Source: Cellulophaga sp. BC115SP (GTDB taxonomy: Bacteria; Bacteroidota; Bacteroidia; Cytophagales; Spirosomataceae). Taken from it: a DNA stretch of 64,000 nucleotides. Location of the stretch: contig NZ_JAAALB010000008.1 in the NCBI RefSeq assembly GCF_009905545.1, positions 1 to 64,000 on the forward strand. The letters are read 5' to 3'. The translations under genes were made by a program, and so were the position numbers. Shown piece by piece: positions 51,124-58,983 of this stretch. Positions within the stretch are counted from its first letter, which is position 1; every line of letters begins with the position of its first letter. The notes below the pieces were generated by a model. The model made no database searches. It was not told where the DNA came from and was given only the letters and a program-made list of their open reading frames with translations.

Positions 51124-52494
51124 TTATTCCCCTTGTGTCAAATACGTTTGGTCAACGATATTTTTAATAATGGTGTCTAGTTCTACAGTCGCTTCTTTTA
51201 AGTACTCCAAATACATATCCATGCTAGCAGAAGAACCCGATTCGAGTAGTAAATTGGTAATTCCCATGATATTAGCCAGTGGTTTTCGTACTTCGTGAGA
51301 TTGTTGCCAAGCGATTTTTCTGAATAGCTCCGAATGTAATTGTAGCTTTTCTTCTTGTTTGAGCAAAACACGAACGTCTCTTGCTGCTAGTACAATAGTT
51401 TTATTGGTGTTAAACCTATAGGCATTGATGGTTACGTCAACGGTAACAAGTTCGCCTGCTTTATTAATTGTAGAGATAAATCTTTCTGAGGTAAGATTTG
51501 TAAAGAAAGCATCAGAATTTTCGAAAAATGGACTACTTTCTCTGTCATCAAAGTAGGAGCAATAAATGATACTTCTGAGGTCTGTTCCTATTAATTCTTG
51601 AGAGGTATAGCCTAGCAGCTCCTCTGCTACAGAATTGAGTTGAATCACTTTGAAGTTTTTATCGAGCACTGCCAGTGCGATAGGCGTATTTTCGATGATA
51701 TTTTTAAACCTGATTTCACTTTCTTGAAAAGAAAGCTCAAATTTCCTTTTTTCTGATACATCAAGCGATAAAATGGTAACCCCTATGATTTGGTTTGTTG
51801 GATTCTTGATGGGAAATACTTTAATCCTAAACCAATAAGTCTGTCCATTAGAAGCATTAATAGGTACTTCTCTATCAATTATTTCACCACGTAAAGCTAA
51901 TTTGAGTAGAAACTCAGTTTGTGATTTATCGGCATCGTTGACAATATCTAAAATTTTCACCCCTTGTTGGAGTAGGTGATTATTTTCATATACGTATTGT
52001 TTGGTGAGGGCTTCGTTGTAATACAAAATCCTGAGATTCTCGTCGAGTAATAAGACACCTTCATGAGCTTCTGAAAGGATAGATTCAAAACAATGCTTAA
52101 GCGTACCGATTTCTTTATGGATAAAAGCGTTGTGAGTGAAGTTTTTGAAGGATAAAAGTACACCTTGAATCGTACCTTGGCTGCCATAAATGGGTTCGCC
52201 TTTGATACGGGAATGAATAGCATTCGATTCGTTTGGGTGGGCTAAATTGGTGTCTACTTTTTTACCAGAAATTATTTCTTCAAAGAGTTGATAGTAATTG
52301 TCTTGGGTAATAGGAAGCTGATATTCGGTGATGAGTTTTGTTTGTTTAACTGGCAGTGAGTTATACCATTGTAACATTGTTTCGAAATGAGCATTGTATG
52401 AAATAATCTCATGATTGGGGGAAACAAATAGGGATGGTTCTTCGCTAAAATTGAGCATAGTCTGGACTACGTCGACTAGATGAGAGTTAAGCAT
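51124..52494 (-). CDS. PAS-domain signalling protein with HisKA but no ATPase domain
   Basis: A 456-residue cytoplasmic protein with three PAS-type units (about 5-125, 130-260, 262-385). The second and third are the clearest, with EGVLLLDENLRILYYNEALTKQY and TPIALAVLDKNFKVIQLNSVAEELLGYTSQELIGTDLR. After a short coiled coil (LLKQEEKLQLHSELFRKIA) comes a HisKA dimerisation helix with His400 in WQQSHEVRKPLANIMG. The protein stops 56 residues later, so the HATPase_c domain (N, G1 and G2 boxes) is absent. No downstream frame supplies it. It may act as a phosphotransfer or scaffold protein in trans with another kinase, which is inference. Such ATPase-less PAS-HisKA proteins are known in Cytophagales. 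Confidence 0.87.
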   Translation of the reverse strand: MLNSHLVDVVQTMLNFSEEPSLFVSPNHEIISYNAHFETMLQWYNSLPVKQTKLITEYQLPITQDNYYQLFEEIISGKKVDTNLAHPNESNAIHSRIKGEPIYGSQGTIQGVLLSFKNFTHNAFIHKEIGTLKHCFESILSEAHEGVLLLDENLRILYYNEALTKQYVYENNHLLQQGVKILDIVNDADKSQTEFLLKLALRGEIIDREVPINASNGQTYWFRIKVFPIKNPTNQIIGVTILSLDVSEKRKFELSFQESEIRFKNIIENTPIALAVLDKNFKVIQLNSVAEELLGYTSQELIGTDLRSIIYCSYFDDRESSPFFENSDAFFTNLTSERFISTINKAGELVTVDVTINAYRFNTNKTIVLAARDVRVLLKQEEKLQLHSELFRKIAWQQSHEVRKPLANIMGITNLLLESGSSASMDMYLEYLKEATVELDTIIKNIVDQTYLTQGE

Positions 52495-52659
52495 AGTAAG
52501 GGATATAAAATGATAGGTTCAATAATGATGTGTTATAGGTAATTAAATTACTATTGCAAAATTATTATAGATACCCAAATTTCCGAATGCTACTATACTT
52601 TTAAAACCACTACCGAGGTTCTAGTCCAATACTTGAACCTATTTTTAATAGTTTTCAAA

Positions 52660-53034
52660 CTATTTGCCTCCCAGATCAGTACTTTTCTCCTGATGTTCAA
52701 AAGCCCAAGTCGCCATGGCGTGTATGACAGGAAGAAGTTTTTTCCCAGATTCACTCAACTGGTAAGTCACAAAAGGAGGCACTACGGGTTTTGCTTCTCT
52801 GATTAACAATCCATCTGCTTCTAACTGCTTCAAATGCTGAATTAATACTTTCTCAGTAATAGCAGGAATCGCCTTCTTGAGTTCACTGTATCGTTTACTT
52901 TCAGTAGATAAATGATAAATAATGATCGGCTTCCAGTATCCTCCAATCTTTTCCATCGTAAAAGTTACAGGACACAGCTCCAAGGCTGTTTTCTTATTTT
53001 GTTGTATTGTCGATGATTCTTTGATGGCTGTCAT
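52660..53034 (-). CDS. HxlR-family transcriptional regulator
   Basis: A 124-residue winged-helix regulator of the HxlR family. Motifs are LCPVTFTMEKIGGYWKPIIIYHL (with the conserved N-terminal Cys at 22, the redox-active position in YodB-type members), RYSELKKAIPAITEKVLIQHLKQLEADGLLIR and a wing VPPFVTYQLSESGKKL. It is divergently transcribed from the NmrA-like gene, with about 82 bases between starts, the usual arrangement for quinone- or aldehyde-responsive HxlR pairs. The 9-bp repeats at 53050 and 53068 are probable binding sites. Confidence 0.93.
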   Translation of the reverse strand: MTAIKESSTIQQNKKTALELCPVTFTMEKIGGYWKPIIIYHLSTESKRYSELKKAIPAITEKVLIQHLKQLEADGLLIREAKPVVPPFVTYQLSESGKKLLPVIHAMATWAFEHQEKSTDLGGK

Positions 53035-53049
53035 GGATACATACTTTAG

Positions 53050-53089
53050 AGTAAGTACTTGTAAAAAAGTAAGTACAAAAATACCTTTG
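53050..53089 (+). promoter_or_regulatory. Promoter and operator of the NmrA-like gene
   Basis: TTG (53059-53061) and TACCTTTG (53082-53089) are separated by 20 bases, as in the Bacteroidota TTTG/TAnnTTTG promoter. Two AGTAAGTAC repeats, 53050-53058 and 53068-53076, 18 bases apart, overlap the first element and the spacer; AAGTACTT (53053-53060) is a palindrome. A HxlR dimer binding here would block transcription. Facing it on the minus strand, TTTTG-N19-TATTTTTG (-7 box 53076-53083) could serve the HxlR gene. Confidence 0.6.
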
Positions 53090-53116
53090 TATCAACAAAA
53101 AACAAAATATAAGATC

Positions 53117-53995
53117 ATGAAAATTACAGTCACAGGTTCATTAGGAAACATAGGAAAACATTTGGTGAAAATATTGGTAGCAAATACTAACGAAGTAACC
53201 GTGATCAGTAGCAACGAAGATAGAAAGTCTGCCATCGAAGCACTTGGTGCTCAAGCTGCTATTGGCTCGATTACGGATACTGATTTTTTAGTAAAAACTT
53301 TTATAGGTTCTGATGCAGTATTTGTGATGACTCCTCCAAACATGGGTGGTCAAAACATCATCGAAAATACTGTTAATGCAGGTAAATCGTATGCTGAAGC
53401 TATTGCCAAATCAGGAGTTCAAAAAGTAGTAATGCTCAGTAGTATTGGGGCGGAATACGAGAATGGAACAGGACCAATCGCAGGACTTTATCATATCGAA
53501 AATTTGTATCGCTCTTTACTCCAAAATGTGAATGTGAGCTTTATGCGTGCGGGGTATTTTTACACAAATTTCTATAACGATGTTCCATTAATCAAAGGAA
53601 TGGGAATCATTGGTTCAAACTATCCAGCTGATACCAAAATTCCACTGGTGCATCCACAAAATATCGCCGAAGCAGTAGCGGAGGAATTACAAAAAAGTAC
53701 TACAGGGCATCAGGTTCGCTATGTGGTAAGTGACTATGTAAGTTTAGCGGAGGTAGCAAAGGCATTTGGTGATGTTTTGGGTAAACAACTTCCTTGGGTA
53801 GAGTTTACCGACGAACAATCATTACAAGGAATGCAACAAGCAGGTCTACCAGCCGAAATGGCAAATTTGTATACCGAAATGGGCACGGCAATTCGTGAAG
53901 GAAAATTACAAAAGGATTTTGAGGCAAATGGTGCAGCACAAATTGGTTCTATCAAAATTCAGGCGTTTGCCAAAGAATTTGCAGGCGCATTTTAA
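53117..53995 (+). CDS. NmrA-like NAD(P)-binding oxidoreductase
   Basis: A 292-residue atypical short-chain dehydrogenase. The dinucleotide motif is G-x2-G-x2-G in ITVTGSLGNIGKHLVK (6-14). The NmrA pattern continues with VFVMTPPNMGG, VQKVVMLSSIGAEYENGTGP, YHIENLYRSLLQNVNVSFMRAGYFYTNF and IPLVHPQNIAEAVAEEL. The YxxxK catalytic pair of classical SDRs is absent, as usual here. Relatives include quinone reductases and redox-sensor proteins such as QdrB/YtfG. I used the ATG at 53117; the longer frame from 52922 would run through the HxlR gene. Its expression is probably released by the HxlR regulator on electrophile or quinone stress. Confidence 0.92.
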   Translation: MKITVTGSLGNIGKHLVKILVANTNEVTVISSNEDRKSAIEALGAQAAIGSITDTDFLVKTFIGSDAVFVMTPPNMGGQNIIENTVNAGKSYAEAIAKSGVQKVVMLSSIGAEYENGTGPIAGLYHIENLYRSLLQNVNVSFMRAGYFYTNFYNDVPLIKGMGIIGSNYPADTKIPLVHPQNIAEAVAEELQKSTTGHQVRYVVSDYVSLAEVAKAFGDVLGKQLPWVEFTDEQSLQGMQQAGLPAEMANLYTEMGTAIREGKLQKDFEANGAAQIGSIKIQAFAKEFAGAF

Positions 53996-54021
53996 GGTTA
54001 AAAAGCCCTAATTATGATTTC

Positions 54022-54069
54022 ATCCACAGTCTAAACAACTTCTTGTTTGGGCTGTGGATTTTTATTTTA
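54022..54069 (+). terminator. Rho-independent terminator after the NmrA-like gene
   Basis: ATCCACAG and CTGTGGAT form the outer stem, with AAACA/TGTTT inside, followed by TTTTATTTTAT. Confidence 0.9.
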
Positions 54070-54273
54070 TCTTCATGATAAAATAGACCTCAAATATGCC
54101 ATAACTGTCTAATAGTTTAGGCATTTGGTCGATTGAGAGTCGTAATTTTTTGGCTAAAAAATACAGATTGCGTAACATTACATCAGATGTACAGAGTTGA
54201 TTGAATATTTGATTTTCGCCACGCTGTACCTATTCCCTTCAATTTTTACATAAACCAATTTAACTATTTGAAA

Positions 54274-55314
54274 ATGAACGATTACAATTCTTCTCGCCGT
54301 CAGTTTTTAGGTGCTGGCGCTGCCTTGCTTACAGGTACACTCATGGCCAATGGAAAACTCTGGGGGATGCCTGCCATTATCGACAATTTCGGAAAATCTG
54401 GCTCTTTGATTAAAGGCGTACAAATCGGTGTAATTACCTATTCGTTTCGTGAAATGCCTGATCAAAGTGCGGAGGCAACCTTACAATATGTCCGTGATTG
54501 CGGTATTAGTGCGATTGAATTGATGGGCGGTCCAGCAGAAAGCTTTGCTGGCGCACCTAAAAATCCTGTAGATTTCCGTACTGTATTTCCCTTGATGCGT
54601 AAACGCAACGAAAAGCAGACCTTGACTCCTGAGGAGCAGCAACAACTAGACGAAGCTGAAACTAAAATGAAAGCTTATCGTGCAGAAATGGCACAATGGC
54701 GTGCTACAGCTCCTATTAGTAAGTTTGAAGAATTAGGCAAAACCTATAAGAAAGCAGGCGTTTCTATTTATGCTTTCAAACCTGATGCCTTTGGTATGCA
54801 AAATACCGATACTGAAATTGAATATGGTATGCGTGCTGCAAAGGCTTTGGGTGCTACTCAGGTTACTTTGGAGCATCCAAGTAATGATGCTCATACCTTG
54901 AAATTGGGTAAAATGGCTGAAAAAGTTGGTATCAAAGTAGGTTACCATGGTCACGAGCAACAAACTTATACTTTCTGGGATACAGCTTTGGCGCAGTCAC
55001 CTGCCAATGCTTTAAATTTTGATTTTGGACACTTTGTGGCAGCAGGAAACCCAACGCCTTTGGAGATGGTCAAAAAATATCATGAAAGAATTGTTAGTAT
55101 GCACATCAAGGATCGCCAGACAAAAGCCAATGGTCGTGGCAATTTGCCATGGGGACAAGGCGATACGCCTATCGCTGATGCGCTCAAATTGATACGTGAT
55201 AATAAGTACAATTTCCCTGCAACTATCGAATTAGAATATCAAATCCCGAAAGGCTCAAATTCGGTAGAAGAAGTAAAAAAATGTTTAGAGTTTTGTAAAC
55301 AAGCGTTGGCATAA
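54274..55314 (+). CDS. Tat-exported sugar phosphate isomerase/epimerase-like protein
   Basis: A 346-residue protein of the xylose isomerase-like TIM-barrel superfamily. It begins with a twin-arginine signal (SRRQFLGAGAALLTG). Barrel motifs include VQIGVITYSFREMP, ISAIELMGG, ATQVTLEHPSND, KVGYHGHEQ, NALNFDFGHFVAAG, RIVSMHIKDRQ, WGQGDTPIADALKLI and FPATIELEYQIP; the Glu, Asp and His residues that bind a divalent metal in the family are all present (E in TLEHP, H in GHEQ, D in FDFGH, E in IELEY). A loop between about residues 95-145 (KRNEKQTLTPEEQQQLDEAET) is a charged insertion. The annotated frame opens at TTG two codons earlier; I used the ATG at 54274. It probably acts on an exported sugar, or is a periplasmic inositol-type isomerase. 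Confidence 0.9.
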   Translation: MNDYNSSRRQFLGAGAALLTGTLMANGKLWGMPAIIDNFGKSGSLIKGVQIGVITYSFREMPDQSAEATLQYVRDCGISAIELMGGPAESFAGAPKNPVDFRTVFPLMRKRNEKQTLTPEEQQQLDEAETKMKAYRAEMAQWRATAPISKFEELGKTYKKAGVSIYAFKPDAFGMQNTDTEIEYGMRAAKALGATQVTLEHPSNDAHTLKLGKMAEKVGIKVGYHGHEQQTYTFWDTALAQSPANALNFDFGHFVAAGNPTPLEMVKKYHERIVSMHIKDRQTKANGRGNLPWGQGDTPIADALKLIRDNKYNFPATIELEYQIPKGSNSVEEVKKCLEFCKQALA

Positions 55315-55405
55315 TAGGGGAGAGGGGTTAGGCAAGGAGGCATTAGTATTTACTTTTGCCTCTTTGCCTGATGCCTATACCCTAATTTTGTGCCTGTTCA
55401 CTTAA
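55315..55405. repeat. Intergenic repeat C, copy 1
   Basis: GGGGTTAGGCAAGGAGGCAT then TTACTTTTGCCTCTTTGCCT. Its first 65 bases match the reverse complement of 56025-56093. It ends with TGTGCCTGTTCACTTAAT, shared with the copy at 12563. Confidence 0.75.
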
Positions 55406-55409
55406 TAAC

Positions 55410-56033
55410 ATGAACCTACAACACCTTTTCTCAGAATTACTTCAAGGGTATACTCGCGATAATTCGAAGATGATAACATATTGGACAGAGCTACGCGATG
55501 CCTATTCGCAGCCTAGACGACACTATCATAATTTGACTCACTTAGAAAATTTATATCATGAATTAGTATCGATAAAGACTCAAATTCAAGATTGGGAGGT
55601 TCTCTTGTGGGCATTATTCTATCATGATGCAGTGTATGACACGTTAAAATCTAATAATGAAGAAAAAAGTGCAGCTTTGGCTGAAAAAAGAATGAAAAGC
55701 TTAGGGGTTTCGGAAGAAATCGTAGCCAGAGTTATTGAGATGATTTTGGCAACAAAAACGCACGTGGTCTCTGAAAATCAAGATGTTAATTATTTTACAG
55801 ACGCCGACTTATCTATTTTAGGAAAAGACTGGGAGGTTTATAAACAATATGCGAAGCAGGTGAGAAATGAATATGCAATTTATCCAGATTTATTATACAA
55901 TCCTGGGAGAAAGAAGGTCTTAAAACACTTTCTCGAAATGAACCAGATTTTCAAAACAGATTACTTTACTCAAAAATATGAGGAACAAGCGAGATTAAAT
56001 ATAAGTAGAGAATTAGAAGGGGACAGGGGTTAG
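55410..56033 (+). CDS. HD-superfamily phosphohydrolase (COG4339 type)
   Basis: A 207-residue predicted metal-dependent phosphohydrolase. HD motifs are YHNLTHLENL near 37-46 (His), 'ALFYHDAVYD' at about 68-77 (the HD pair H-D) and TDADLSILGKDWEVYKQYAKQVRNEYAIYP near 129-158 (distal Asp). The reaction is probably hydrolysis of a phosphoester or nucleotide, but the substrate is not known. The gene sits between two inverted repeat-C copies, and the stop codon itself (56031-56033) and the last two or three codons (EGDRG) are formed by the start of the second copy, so the natural C-terminus may have been changed. The start is 5 bases after the first copy. Confidence 0.85.
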   Translation: MNLQHLFSELLQGYTRDNSKMITYWTELRDAYSQPRRHYHNLTHLENLYHELVSIKTQIQDWEVLLWALFYHDAVYDTLKSNNEEKSAALAEKRMKSLGVSEEIVARVIEMILATKTHVVSENQDVNYFTDADLSILGKDWEVYKQYAKQVRNEYAIYPDLLYNPGRKKVLKHFLEMNQIFKTDYFTQKYEEQARLNISRELEGDRG

Positions 56034-56093
56034 GCAAAAAGGCAAAAGTAAAGTTTAATTACTAATGCCTCCTTGCCTAACCCCTATCCCCTC
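56025..56093. repeat. Intergenic repeat C, copy 2 (inverted)
   Basis: AGGGGTTAGGCAAAAAGGCA then ATGCCTCCTTGCCTAACCCC. It overlaps the end of the HD gene by 9 bases. Its reverse complement matches 55315-55380. Confidence 0.75.
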
Positions 56094-56100
56094 AAAAAAA

Positions 56101-58344
56101 CTACTCCACTACAACCTCATCCACAAAAAGCCATGCTTTATCTCCAGCACCAGTCATATTGGCAGGAATGGTTCCGTAGGCTTGAGCTTTGATCTTGAGA
56201 AACTTATATTGTTGATTTCCCAACGACATTGGTATCGTCAATACGCCCTCTTGTGCAGGTACGCTTGGATTGACCGTCGATAAAGTAGTATAGTTTATCC
56301 CGTCATTTGATGCTAAAATACTCACCGATTTAGGCATCCAAACCCAGCTTGAAGGTTTATGGAAAAAGCGAAGCGTGATTTTTGAAAAGTCTGTTGCCTG
56401 ATTCCATTTAATCACACCTTCAAAATCTTGGTCATTCCAGCCAAGCCATTCTTCGTCATTGAAGCGACCATTACCGCCAAAAGTACCGTTGGTTATGGCA
56501 CCAATTCCCCCTCTAAAGTATCGTTTGCTAGGAAGTGTTGTCAATTCCATTTGTACTCCCGTAGCCTTGTTGATGCTGATGGTACGAGTGATTTCGTCTA
56601 CCATTCTACCTTTCATTACGGTGGCAGCTTTGATATTGGTAGTTTGCGAAATCAAAATAGGACCAGTGTACAAATTTGACTGCTGTGTCGGCGTGCTACC
56701 ATCGGTTGTGTAATAGATAGGCGCTCCATTATTATCACATAGCAACGACAAATTAATACGTTGATTGGCATCTCTTGAAGTTTGTGTTTTGATTTCAAAA
56801 AAGTGTTTGGCATAGTTAACTGAACGATAATCCATGCGAGTCAAATAGCTCGATAATCTATCTAGAAAGTTAGCATAATTTCGATCTTCCTTTTTCGACC
56901 AACCTACTTCCGCCAATGCTACTCCTCTTGGGAAAGTCATATATTCGGCATGACTACCAACAGGTACTTGCTCTGTCCAAAGGTTTGCTTGTGGCCCTAA
57001 CACATACTTCGCTTCTTCTGCCGTTAAGTTTTCTGGAATAGGTTCAAAGCTATAAATTTTTGGAAGGTTAATAAATCCTGCAAATGCCAAAGGTTCGTTT
57101 GGATCTTCTGATTGATAATAATCCAAATAGCAGTGCGAGGTTGGCGACATAATGGCATTATGCTTCATTTTGGCAGCTTCACCACCACTTTCTAGGCTTC
57201 TCCATGCCATAACTGTTGCATTTGGTGCCAATCCTCCTTCTAGAATTTCGTCCCAACCAATCATCTTACGACCACGACTATTGAGGTGTTTTTCAAGCGT
57301 TTTGATAAAATTACTCTGTAATTCATCTACATTCTTTAAACCTAAATCTTGGGTAGTTTTACGACAAACTGGACATTTATGCCAAGCTACTTTGCTAGCT
57401 TCGTCACCACCAATATGAATGTATTCACTTGGGAAAATACTAATTACCTCATCTAAAATGTCAGCAATAAATTGTGCTGATTCGGGTTTTGGACAAAACT
57501 CTCCTTGAAACAATAACTGCTTGCCTGTACTATCTTGACAAGCATACTGTGGATAAGCAACCAAGGCTGCTTGCGAGTGTCCTGGCACATCCACTTCAGG
57601 AATAATTGTAATAAAACGGTCTTGAGCATATTTGACCAATTCGCGCATTTGTTCCTGTGTATAAAAACCTTCATTGGTTGGCCATTGTGGAGACTTGGCG
57701 GTGTGTAAAAGAGGATATTTCTTGCTTTCAAATCTAAAAGCTTGCCCGTCGGTCAAGTGCCAATGAAAACGGTTGATTTTGAGTGCTGCTAATTCATCAA
57801 TATACTTTTTCAAGAAATCAACAGGCATAAAATGACGAGACACATCAAGCATAATCCCGCGATAACCAAAACGTGGTTCATCTTCAATCGTTCCGCAAGG
57901 AATCGTCCATTGTGTATCATTCGCACGGATTTTTTGTTCTATATCCGTTGGCAGGAGTTGTAATAAACTTTGTACCCCATAAAAAATCCCTGCGGGTGTT
58001 TTTGCCTTAAGTTGGATTTGCTGAGGTGTGATGCTCAGTTTATATCCTTCAGCCTGAGTCATTTTAGCATCCAAAATTACCTCAATAGGCTTTTTGCCCT
58101 TCGCTTTACTCACGACAGGCAATGCCAAACCCGCTGCCAAGCGACATTTATCTTTCAGTGGTTGAAGCGCCACCAACGTTTGTGGGTTGTGGGTTTTGTC
58201 TACAATAACTACCTGCTTGTTTAGCTCGAAACTCCCATTTTGAGGAATAATCTTTTGGGGTTGAGGAATAATTGGATAACGATTTTGCGCTAGTATTGTA
58301 CCCGAACAAAGCAGACACCATAAAAGCAAAAGTTGTTTTTTCAT
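56101..58344 (-). CDS. Family 20 beta-N-acetylhexosaminidase
   Basis: A 747-residue GH20 enzyme. Residues 1-20 are a signal peptide ending ILAQ. GH20b (about 22-150) precedes the catalytic barrel (about 155-495), which starts GYRGIMLDVSRHFMP. It contains FHWHLTDGQAFRFESKKYP and the catalytic D314-E315 pair in HIGGDEASKVAWHKC, with PNATVMAWRSLESGGEAAK, NLWTEQVPVGSHAEYMTFPRG and W residues that line the sugar pocket. A chitobiase C-terminal unit (about 525-575, IYYTTDGSTPT) and a discoidin-like C-terminal domain (about 605-747) follow. It removes terminal GlcNAc or GalNAc from glycans in the periplasm or outside. It is convergent with the HD gene across repeat C. Confidence 0.95.
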   Translation of the reverse strand: MKKQLLLLWCLLCSGTILAQNRYPIIPQPQKIIPQNGSFELNKQVVIVDKTHNPQTLVALQPLKDKCRLAAGLALPVVSKAKGKKPIEVILDAKMTQAEGYKLSITPQQIQLKAKTPAGIFYGVQSLLQLLPTDIEQKIRANDTQWTIPCGTIEDEPRFGYRGIMLDVSRHFMPVDFLKKYIDELAALKINRFHWHLTDGQAFRFESKKYPLLHTAKSPQWPTNEGFYTQEQMRELVKYAQDRFITIIPEVDVPGHSQAALVAYPQYACQDSTGKQLLFQGEFCPKPESAQFIADILDEVISIFPSEYIHIGGDEASKVAWHKCPVCRKTTQDLGLKNVDELQSNFIKTLEKHLNSRGRKMIGWDEILEGGLAPNATVMAWRSLESGGEAAKMKHNAIMSPTSHCYLDYYQSEDPNEPLAFAGFINLPKIYSFEPIPENLTAEEAKYVLGPQANLWTEQVPVGSHAEYMTFPRGVALAEVGWSKKEDRNYANFLDRLSSYLTRMDYRSVNYAKHFFEIKTQTSRDANQRINLSLLCDNNGAPIYYTTDGSTPTQQSNLYTGPILISQTTNIKAATVMKGRMVDEITRTISINKATGVQMELTTLPSKRYFRGGIGAITNGTFGGNGRFNDEEWLGWNDQDFEGVIKWNQATDFSKITLRFFHKPSSWVWMPKSVSILASNDGINYTTLSTVNPSVPAQEGVLTIPMSLGNQQYKFLKIKAQAYGTIPANMTGAGDKAWLFVDEVVVE

Positions 58345-58435
58345 ATTGATTTTAATTGAAATTGGGTGGGTGATTATGACCTGACAGTATGCTTGAAAGT
58401 TTTATTCGGCATTTTGAGAAGAAACAAAATTCCCA

Positions 58436-58550
58436 TTTGCCACACCTTACTTTTCTTGTCTTAACACAAGAAAAGTAACCGCAGCGGCGGCCGCAAAAGA
58501 AAGTCAAGAAATCCTAAACTCGCCTTCGGCTCAAACAGTAGGATTTCATA
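58436..58550. repeat. Structured intergenic element with two hairpins and a GC-rich core
   Basis: TTACTTTTCTTGT (58447-58459) pairs perfectly with ACAAGAAAAGTAA (58466-58478). Directly after it comes CCGCAGCGGCGGCCGC (58479-58494), far above the local GC level. AAATCCTA (58509-58516) and TAGGATTT (58539-58546) then form an outer stem around GCCTTCGGC. Confidence 0.6.
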
Positions 58551-58820
58551 AAAATGGATACTTGTACTTGTAAGATTCTCTTTTTTAGTATTTTATAAAA
58601 TTTCAACCTACTTGTAGTCTATCATTTCCAAAGGTATAAAATGATATTGGGGCTTTTATACTCATTTGTATAGAACGTCTTCCCAAACTTGAATTGTTGT
58701 GGTATTACTCACGAAGTACTAATTTGCATCCGATTTGTGGATTAAACTAGTGTGAAAGCGTCAATAAAGAGTTTAATCTCATAACTCAGCACTAGAATTG
58801 TATAAAGGATTTCCAACCAT

Positions 58821-58952
58821 CGCAGATTTAGGATTTCTGATTTCAGAAATAAAGTAAAACACCTTTATTTTTTACAAAAAATAGAAGCTTGTACTTCCGA
58901 AATCCAACATCCGATATCCGAAATAAATGGTTTTTATAATCCTATGTACACT
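58821..58952. repeat. Intergenic repeat A, full-length copy 2 (inverted)
   Basis: GCAGATTTAGGATTTCTGAT then AAATAAATGGTTTTTATAAT up to GTACACT. It is the reverse complement of 2623-2753 along its whole length by eye, including the central TTTTACAAAAAATAG segment. It ends 31 bases before the sbcC start codon. Confidence 0.8.
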
Positions 58953-58983
58953 ACTAACTCAGCACTCAAAATTCATCACTTAT

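Larger units (their letters stand above)
58345..58983. other. Divergent intergenic region with repeats and GC-rich hairpin
   Basis: The 639 bases between GH20 and sbcC contain a structured element (58436-58550) and a repeat-A copy (58821-58952) that almost reaches the sbcC start. Nothing coding was seen. Confidence 0.6.

Noticed and set aside
52922-53116. N-terminal extension of the NmrA-like protein
   Set aside because: It overlaps the HxlR gene on the other strand and crosses the shared promoter; the Rossmann start MKITVTGSLGNIG begins at 53117.
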